From Ettlia oleoabundans (Eukaryota > Chlorophyta > Chlorophyceae > Chlamydomonadales), in NCBI GenBank assembly GCA_019693395.1, contig JAAMXP010000025.1, positions 33,003 to 64,155 on the forward strand: 31,153 nt of DNA, read 5' to 3'. This document shows positions 25,768 to 31,153 of the stretch, one piece after another. The position numbers and the translations under genes were made by a program. Position 1 is the stretch's first letter. Each line of letters starts with the position of its first letter. The notes beneath the pieces were generated by a model. That model ran no database searches. It saw only the letters and a list, made by a program, of their open reading frames with translations, and had not been told where the DNA came from.

Positions 25768-26459
25768 ACTTGTTTGATTTACTTGAAACTTTCAACTCCA
25801 TGAAAAATTCAGGTGAAAACATGAATTTACTGTTACAGTTTCTACAAAATCTAAAAAAACACTTTTACAAAACCACAATTAGCTTTCGGTTTCAATTATT
25901 ATCAACATTTTCTCAGTTGGTGATTCTCTTTTAGCTGGAATTTGAAATCTCTTATTATCAACATTTTCTCTTTTTAGTTGTTGATTATCATTTCTTTTAG
26001 ATGGAATTTGAAATCTCCGGATCTAAAAAAACACATTTACAAAAAAACCATTAGCTTTGGTATAGGATTTCTTTTTCCAATTAAAGATTTCATTTATTTG
26101 TTTCGAGTTGTTTTTTTACATTGTCTATAACATCGACACACAAAAAACACACTTTTTATTACAAACAAATTCACAAAATCTCCATCAAAATCAAAAACAA
26201 TTACAAAATCTAAATCAAAAAACAAATCAAAAACAAAAACAATTACACTTTTTAAACATTATCAAAAGTCACAAATCTAATCAACACTTTTAGAGTCTAA
26301 CCATCTCAAACATTCACACAAATCTAATCAAGTGGAAAAACAAAAACAATTACACTTTTTAAACATTATCAAAAGTCACAAATCGTACCAATTACAAAAT
26401 TCACAAATTAGAAAATTCACAAATCCAAAAAAGACAAAAATCAAACCATTTCAATACCC
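25768..26459. repeat. Degenerate direct repeats, no gene supported
   Basis: Three sets are visible. ATCTAAAAAAACACTTTTACAAAACCACAATTAGCTTT-type sequence occurs at about 25848-25887 and 26019-26057. GGAATTTGAAATCTC occurs at 25936-25950 and 26002-26016. A ~45-bp unit (starting AAACAAAAACAATTACACTT) occurs near 26230 and 26340. Rest is A/C-rich. Confidence 0.8.
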
Positions 26460-26690
26460 CCTCCATTTAAAAAATGGAGAGGACCTCCATTTGAAAAATG
26501 GAGAGGACCTTGCTTTTGCTTTTTTTTGAAAAAAAAAAGCACCAGCAAGAACGTTTTTTTCAAATTTGTTTACAAATTTGAAAACCACCTCCATTTTTTT
26601 CCATTTTTTTTCAAAAAAATGGAAACAAATGGAAACAACAAAAATGGAAAGAAAAAAAATTACACCAAATTAGACCAAATGGAGAGGACC
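26460..26690. repeat. Palindromic repeat block
   Basis: Two copies of CTCCATTT(N)AAATGGAGAGGACC (26461-26510), a GCTTTTGCTTTTTTTTGAAAAAAAAAAGCACCAGC stem, CAAATTTGTTTACAAATTTG (26562-26581), and a nested CCATTTTTTTTCAAAAAAATGG palindrome. The right end supplies the stop of the next ORF. Confidence 0.88.
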
Positions 26691-27682
26691 CTTGTAAGTC
26701 TCTTTCTTTTGTTTCTTTTTCTTAAAAAGTCTTTCAAGTAATCCTGCTTTCGTAGACTAAAAGACAAGTCTACATTGAAAAAACCATAAAAACCAAAACT
26801 CGAACTGGGTTTTTCAGGATTCATTTTGTGACTATCTACCAATTTTTGATAATCTTTGATAAACTTTTCATGAAAAATCACCGCATAATCCACTAAAGAA
26901 TACACCACAAATGGATCAAGATACAATCCACCTGTAAATGAGATTCCTCGATTGCTGGTTACACTAAAATCATACACAAACGGTTGAGTGTGAGATGTTT
27001 GATTTACTTTAAATTTCAATCTTACAGTTGTAAGTTTATCAAATACATTCATCACTTTCTCTCGATTCGTTGTTGTGTTCTTTAAACACAAAAAACTGAA
27101 AACATCCTTGATTTTAAATTCTATGTAATAGTTTGAAGTTTTTAAAAAACGCTCCTCCTTACTCTTTTTATCGTCCCAATTGCTCTTATGGATGAATGTC
27201 TTGATTTCTAAAACATCTGAATAACTCTTTTTCCATTTTTGTAGAAGGAGTAGGCTACAATACACCAAAATCATAAAGTTGAGACATTCTTTGTTATCTG
27301 AAATACCCACACTCTTTAAAAGAGTCGTGTTTGAAGTGTAATTTCTATGACTCCACACTTGTCTCAAACTGGATCCATTCTTTTCTCCAATTTGTTCTAG
27401 ACCCCTTTCACCTTTTTCACCAGGGAGTTTTCGTTTATAAAAAGTTTGTGTTGGAAACTGGGATTGTTTTGGAGCATGTAAAAAGTTTTTATTCCAATCG
27501 AGTAATGGTTTTGTGTAAGCACACTCTTTGATTTTTGAAAAACTAGAAATCAATTCTAAAACCAGTGTCCTATTCAAGCCAGCAATGTCTCCAGCTTTGA
27601 GATATTCAGAATAAGCACTTGCTGATTCCTTTTTACATTCTAATTCCCAGGCGGTTTGAGCTGAAACAGATGTTGTTATCAT
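26660..27682 (-). CDS. orf340, unrecognised long ORF
   Basis: ATG at 27682 with an upstream in-frame TGA; 340 residues. The composition is that of a soluble, lysine-rich protein with a short hydrophobic stretch (FMILVYCSLLLLQKW, about residues 133-147). Other landmarks are KERFLKTSNYYIEFKIKDVF, LDPFVVYSLVDYAVIFHEKF and SFGFYGFFNVDLSFSLRKQDY. I recognise no family. The last codons and TAA derive from a CTCCATTTGGTCTAATTTGG repeat, so the true C-terminus may be lost. It lies among decayed fragments on the same strand and could be part of an integrated plasmid-like element. Confidence 0.6.
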   Translation of the reverse strand: MITTSVSAQTAWELECKKESASAYSEYLKAGDIAGLNRTLVLELISSFSKIKECAYTKPLLDWNKNFLHAPKQSQFPTQTFYKRKLPGEKGERGLEQIGEKNGSSLRQVWSHRNYTSNTTLLKSVGISDNKECLNFMILVYCSLLLLQKWKKSYSDVLEIKTFIHKSNWDDKKSKEERFLKTSNYYIEFKIKDVFSFLCLKNTTTNREKVMNVFDKLTTVRLKFKVNQTSHTQPFVYDFSVTSNRGISFTGGLYLDPFVVYSLVDYAVIFHEKFIKDYQKLVDSHKMNPEKPSSSFGFYGFFNVDLSFSLRKQDYLKDFLRKRNKRKRLTRVLSIWSNLV

Positions 27683-27701
27683 GCGACGAGATTGTCAACT
27701 T

Positions 27702-27725
27702 CCCCTCAACTCGTGTTGAGAGGAC
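27702..27725. repeat. CTCAAC palindrome upstream of orf340
   Basis: CCCTCAACTCGTGTTGAGAGG, a single copy of the CTCAAC/GTTGAG hairpin family, lies 20 nt upstream of the orf340 ATG. Confidence 0.9.
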
Positions 27726-27751
27726 CCTGTAACCAATGACAAAACCACGAT

Positions 27752-27991
27752 TCAAATCACTTTGGAATCTATCCAACCTTTGCACCTCTCCATTTTCGTC
27801 CATTTTTTTTTATAGAAAAAAAATGGAACAAGAAAACACCTCTCCATTTTCGTCCATTTTTTTTCTATAAAAAAAATGGAACAAGAAAACACCTCATGAA
27901 AACTTTCCAGTAAATCTGCTTGATGTGGAAAATTCGTAAATTGAAAGCCTGGAACTTGAATTTTAAAATTAATTGGTGTGATTTTTGACAT
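27752..27991 (-). pseudogene. ORF fragment carrying a duplicated repeat
   Basis: From ATG 27991 about 33 residues look coding (MSKITPINFKIQVPGFQFTN, then QADLLESFHEV). The frame then enters two direct copies of a ~54-bp repeat (27783-27889: TCTCCATTTTCGTCCATT, T/A stem, AATGGAACAAGAAAA) and leaves with GWIDSK before stopping. The two copies are read in different registers, yet both stay open. No family recognised. Confidence 0.45.
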
Positions 27992-28019
27992 CAAACTACT
28001 CTATTCTAAATCACCTCAA

Positions 28020-28493
28020 CTCTTGTTGAGAGGGACCTCGAACTAAAGCATGAAACACTCGGTTGGCTAAGTCTCCTGGAATCCTTACGTACTGTTTTGA
28101 AAAGTTTTCTTTGGTGTAATAATCAATAATCACATGATAAGTGATTTGATACTCTTTGGATGGATAAGTTTTTGAATACTACTTTTTGGACAATTTTTGA
28201 AATTCCTCTGTTGTTTTTTCCTTATTACGTTGTTCCAACATGTCTCTTGATCGTAGATTGGGTTTGAGTTTATCCAATTCACTCACAATAAAAGTCTGAG
28301 AGCCAGAACCACCATACTCTGCTGTGAGGATTCTCTCAACGAAAGTTGAGGTTCTCTCAACGAAAGTTGAGGTTCTCTCAACGAAAGTTGAGGTTCTCTC
28401 AACGAAAGTTGAGGTTCTCTCAACGAAAGTTGAGGTTCTCTCAACGAAAGTTGAGGGATGTATGAAAGAGAATCTATTGACACAAAAGGTCAT
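28020..28493 (-). pseudogene. ORF with an in-frame heptapeptide array and a TAG
   Basis: ATG 28493 is followed by six repeats of the heptapeptide TSTFVER-type unit from the 21-bp array, then a coding-like stretch (EYGGSGSQTFIVSELDKLK and RDMLEQRNKEKTTEEFQKL). TAG at 28179 interrupts, but the same frame continues convincingly (YPSKEYQITYHVIIDYYTKE; YVRIPGDLANRVFHALVRG) to about 28030, where a CTCAAC repeat ends it. The gene is probably dead by one nonsense mutation. A sense TAG or read-through is a less likely option. Family unknown. Confidence 0.5.
28327..28454. repeat. Tandem 21-bp CTCAAC palindrome array x6
   Basis: Six copies of GGTTCTCTCAACGAAAGTTG followed by A; the first copy has an extra base. 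Unit length 21 keeps the surrounding reading frame open. It is the reverse complement of the 22-bp unit at 25001-25099 minus one A. Confidence 0.97.
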
Positions 28494-28636
28494 AATGTTT
28501 TCGACATATCGAAATTTTCACTCTTCTTCTCAACTCGCGTTGAGAGTACCTGACCCACTGTTGAAATACCCTGAACCGGTGTTGAGAGAATTTGGTGTTG
28601 ACTTAATGTTTTTGTTTTTTCCATAAAGTTTGTGTT
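28494..28636. repeat. Spacer with degenerate CTCAAC units
   Basis: CTCAACTCGCGTTGAGAG (28529-28546) is followed by two related, degenerate units (GACCCACTGTTGAAATACCC and TGAACCGGTGTTGAGAGAAT). No gene is visible. Confidence 0.65.
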
Positions 28637-29202
28637 TTATTCTATTAAAGAGTCTAAAGCCTCTGCTTTTTCTTGATCTGAGAGACGATCACGACTGTAT
28701 CTTAACGTTGTTTGGATGGATTTATGATTGACCAATTCCCTGACTGAATGAATTGGGAGTTTTTCTAACAATTTAGTGACAAAACCTATCCTAAATGAAT
28801 GTCCACTTATTTGTAAATTCTTTTTGTGAATCATTATATGATGGTTTAAACGTTTATTTAGAAATTTTATCCAACTAGCATTTTTGTAACACGCTTTTTT
28901 TTTTCTGCTTTTTTCTCTAATTTTTCTAGGATTTCATTTTTGCTTTATTCAATATGAAAAGACACACCACGAAAACCTGAATTGACATGTTGTAGGACTG
29001 AACCGTAGAACTTTTCTGCTGAGATCTCACCACCATGACGTTCTATCAACTTGAGTTGAGAATTTTCTTGAAAATCTAAGGCATGAGACTTGATCCTTGA
29101 AGATAATAGAGAAAACAGACTTTTTTTTGGGTGATTTTCCAAAGAATAGGGTAAATTGATGGACACCAGTTGATTTTCATTTACTTTTTGTATTGTTTTC
29201 AT
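28637..29202 (-). pseudogene. Tyrosine recombinase (phage-integrase family), broken
   Basis: The C-terminal piece (28637-28834 and a little upstream) has the catalytic block of tyrosine recombinases: SGHSFRIGFVTKLL (H-x-x-R), VRELVNHKSIQTTLRY (third box His and the nucleophile Tyr). The upstream piece, from ATG 29202, ends at a TAA after FRGVSFHIE. The frame continues (KNEILEKLEKKAEKKK) and then shifts at a run of nine A's into the frame of WIKFLNKRLNHH and HSFR. The first catalytic Arg and the Lys are not visible, so the N-terminal catalytic half is missing or diverged. Integrases are known in some green algal organelle genomes and mobile elements. Confidence 0.75.
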
Positions 29203-29809
29203 AAATTTGAGTTTGTGTTTTTTTAGTGACAGATAATGAGAAAAAAAACAAAGACTAACACAATAACCAAATCTAAATGATCATGATGAAAATTACCCGC
29301 TTTTTTCTAACACTTGTTTACTAAAAAATGAAAACTTTTGTTGTAATTTTCAAAGTTGGTCAAATTGGATAAACCAACTGAAACCATCCGTTGAAACTTC
29401 AAAAAAAACTGGAACAACAACCTTTTAATAATTTTTTGTATAGTTCTAATTCAATGGATCTTTTTTAGGAAAAACAACATGTTTATTATATAGAGTAATT
29501 GCCAAAAGAAATTGTGTTACTGTATGTTTCAATAATGACAAAAAAACAAGCTTTCTTTTTCTGCCAATTAAAAAAAGAGAGAAGCCAAATTGGTTTCCAT
29601 TTTTTTGGTTGCTCTGCTTTTTTTTGTAAAAAAAAGCAGAGCAACCAAATGAAACCAACAGGTTCTCACGATTTTGCAAAAAAAGAAACTAGAATTTTTT
29701 TTATGTTTTGCTTTTTTTTAGAACAATGACAACTAAATAAATCTCTCTTTTTTCATTTAATAAAAACAAAGACACGTAATATACATTAATCATTAAACTC
29801 TAACAAATA
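29203..29809. other. Spacer upstream of rps3
   Basis: AT-rich and without a supported gene. A GGTTGCTCTGCTTTTTTTTG/AAAAAAAGCAGAGCAACC hairpin (29608-29648), flanked by AAATTGGTTTCCATT and complementary TGAAACCAA, is the only clear structure. The last ~100 bases before rps3 are free of repeats. Confidence 0.6.
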
Positions 29810-31057
29810 ATGGGTCAAAAAATCAATCCAGTTTCTTTAAGAATACAATCTCAAAATAGACATTTTGACAATTCTTGGTCTAGTCATTATTTTTATAAAA
29901 ATTTAATTGTTCGAGATGTTTTTTTACAACGTTATTTTGATAATTTCTTGAGATTATTAAAACTTCCTACAGGTAGGTATTCAATCCAACATTTGCAAAA
30001 AAAAACTCAAATTTATAATTTCTTGTGTTCTACAAAGTCAACAAGAGAATGGAGATCCAAAATTTTGGGATCCCCGAAAAGTCATTCTTCAAAAAAAAAT
30101 CGATTTTTTTTTAGGACCAAAACAAAATTTAAAAAAGTGAAAAAAACCACAAAATTATGTTGTTTTTACACAACTCTAAATCAACTTGCACTCTACAAAA
30201 TCCAAAAAAAAATGACGAGTTTTCAAAATTTGAAATTATGGTCAAAATTCTTCAAAAAGTCAATACACAAGAATTCATGCTCCATTTTTTTTTTACCGAG
30301 TTTGGAAAACAAGACGGCTGTCTCAGTGGTCTCAAATTTAGAAAATTTAAAAAAAAATTCTTTTGATTTTTCAATAAAGAATCTCCTCCCAACAGGTGGT
30401 TTGTTAATAAACAAAATGAATAGAAAAAATTGTACTCTTCAACAGAGCACAATTCTTACTCGAGATGGAATCTCAAATCAACCAGTAAACAATTCCAATT
30501 TAGTTTTTTTACAACACCTCTTTGTTTATAAAACATTAAAATCAAACCTAAAAATAAAAAAAAATACAAACATTTTAGATAAAAAACGAATCAAGAGTCA
30601 ATATGCACGGTTGTTTTTATATCTCAAAAAAGAAAACACTTGGTCTGTTTTTCATCCATTTCATTTTAAGTATAAAAATTATTTAGAATCCCGTTTATCT
30701 TGGTTACATCAAGTTGAAATGGATTACATTCCTTTTAAAGTGAAAAATGACTGGCAACATGCAAATTATTTAGCTGATGAAATTTGTTATTTTTTAGAAA
30801 AACGCATACCTTTTCGTCGATTAAAAAGTCTAATTTCTAGACAATTATCAAAAATCTCTCAAATTCGAGGTGTTCGTATTACATGTTCTGGACGAGTTGG
30901 TGGAAAATCAAAAAAAGCTCAACGTGCTAAAACAGAATGCATGAAATACGGGCAAACTTGTTTACATATTTTTTCTTCTAAGATTGACTTTTCTGTGAAA
31001 ACAGCTTTTACAAGTTTTGGTGTAGTTGGTGTGAAAGTTTGGATTTGTTACAATTAA
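29810..31057 (+). CDS. rps3: Ribosomal protein S3, expanded
   Basis: ATG at 29810, TAA end, 415 residues. The N-terminus (MGQKINPVSLRI, then SWSSHYFYKNLIVRDVFLQ) and C-terminus (CYFLEKRIPFRRLKSLISRQ, SQIRGVRITCSGRVGGKSKK, FGVVGVKVWICYN) are canonical. Between residues about 85 and 300 a Lys/Asn/Ser-rich region replaces the compact bacterial core; bacterial S3 is about 230 residues. Such expansions are usual in mitochondrial rps3. No palindromic repeat is visible inside the gene. Confidence 0.96.
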   Translation: MGQKINPVSLRIQSQNRHFDNSWSSHYFYKNLIVRDVFLQRYFDNFLRLLKLPTGRYSIQHLQKKTQIYNFLCSTKSTREWRSKILGSPKSHSSKKNRFFFRTKTKFKKVKKTTKLCCFYTTLNQLALYKIQKKMTSFQNLKLWSKFFKKSIHKNSCSIFFLPSLENKTAVSVVSNLENLKKNSFDFSIKNLLPTGGLLINKMNRKNCTLQQSTILTRDGISNQPVNNSNLVFLQHLFVYKTLKSNLKIKKNTNILDKKRIKSQYARLFLYLKKENTWSVFHPFHFKYKNYLESRLSWLHQVEMDYIPFKVKNDWQHANYLADEICYFLEKRIPFRRLKSLISRQLSKISQIRGVRITCSGRVGGKSKKAQRAKTECMKYGQTCLHIFSSKIDFSVKTAFTSFGVVGVKVWICYN

Positions 31058-31153
31058 AACTATTTAGTGGTATTGAACTTTTAAAAACTTGCTGGTTGCT
31101 CTTTATTCCATTTGTTTTCATTTTTTTTTTCTTTCCAGTTTTTTCCATTTTTT
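31058..31153. repeat. Repeat-bearing 3' flank of rps3
   Basis: After rps3 a GCTGGTTGCTC module and TTCTTTCCAG/TTTTCCATTTTTT units begin another palindromic block that runs out of the window. Confidence 0.7.

Noticed and set aside
26332..26529. Open frame with LHLKNGED repeats on the plus strand
   Set aside because: The motif is translated CTCCATTT palindrome and the remainder is A/C-rich direct repeat. There is no sign of a gene.

Overview
The window is a piece of mitochondrial DNA, most likely from a green alga (Chlorophyta). It carries atp9, rpl5, rpl6, rps13, rps11, rps3, two tRNAs and a large-subunit rRNA gene (rnl) of bacterial type split by six group I introns. The standard genetic code fits: TGG is used for Trp, and TAA, TGA and TAG all act as terminators. 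The clade is inferred from gene content and introns. No species is claimed.

Layout. (1) 0.3-5.7 kb, minus strand: a run of unrecognised, mostly hydrophobic ORFs (orf101, orf361, orf402, orf205, orf129, orf380). (2) 6.1-15.9 kb, minus strand: rnl, about 2.96 kb of exon in 9.8 kb. Splice sites can be placed at E. coli-equivalent positions 1917, 1931, 2262, 2500, 2504 and the I-CreI-type site usually called 2593. This leaves a 14-nt exon and a 4-nt exon. Four introns hold LAGLIDADG ORFs that look intact and one holds a broken one. (3) 16.3-18.0 kb, minus strand: trnM(CAU), atp9, trnE(UUC). (4) 18.6-21.4 kb, plus strand: the bacterial-type ribosomal protein cluster rpl5-rpl6-rps13-rps11. (5) 21.5-24.5 kb, plus strand: a decayed, inverted second copy of the cassette in (1). 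(6) 25.2-29.2 kb, minus strand: fragments of foreign-looking ORFs, one long unidentified ORF and a broken tyrosine recombinase gene. (7) 29.8-31.1 kb, plus strand: rps3 with an expanded middle.

Almost all other sequence consists of short palindromic repeats in a few families: CCATTTTTTT/AAAAAAATGG stems, CTCAAC-NNNN-GTTGAG, CTCCATTT/AAATGGAG and GCTTTTGCTTTTTT/AAAAAAGCACCAGC. They fill spacers and peripheral intron loops, nest inside one another, form tandem arrays, and have entered reading frames. Examples are two homing endonucleases, orf402, the orf380 copy, and the ends of rpl5 and orf341.

Best candidates for something new: the duplicated membrane-protein cassette with one copy caught in decay; the 4-nt rRNA exon, whose flanking introns seem to impose a splicing order; and a palindromic repeat family that adds codons and stop codons to mitochondrial genes.
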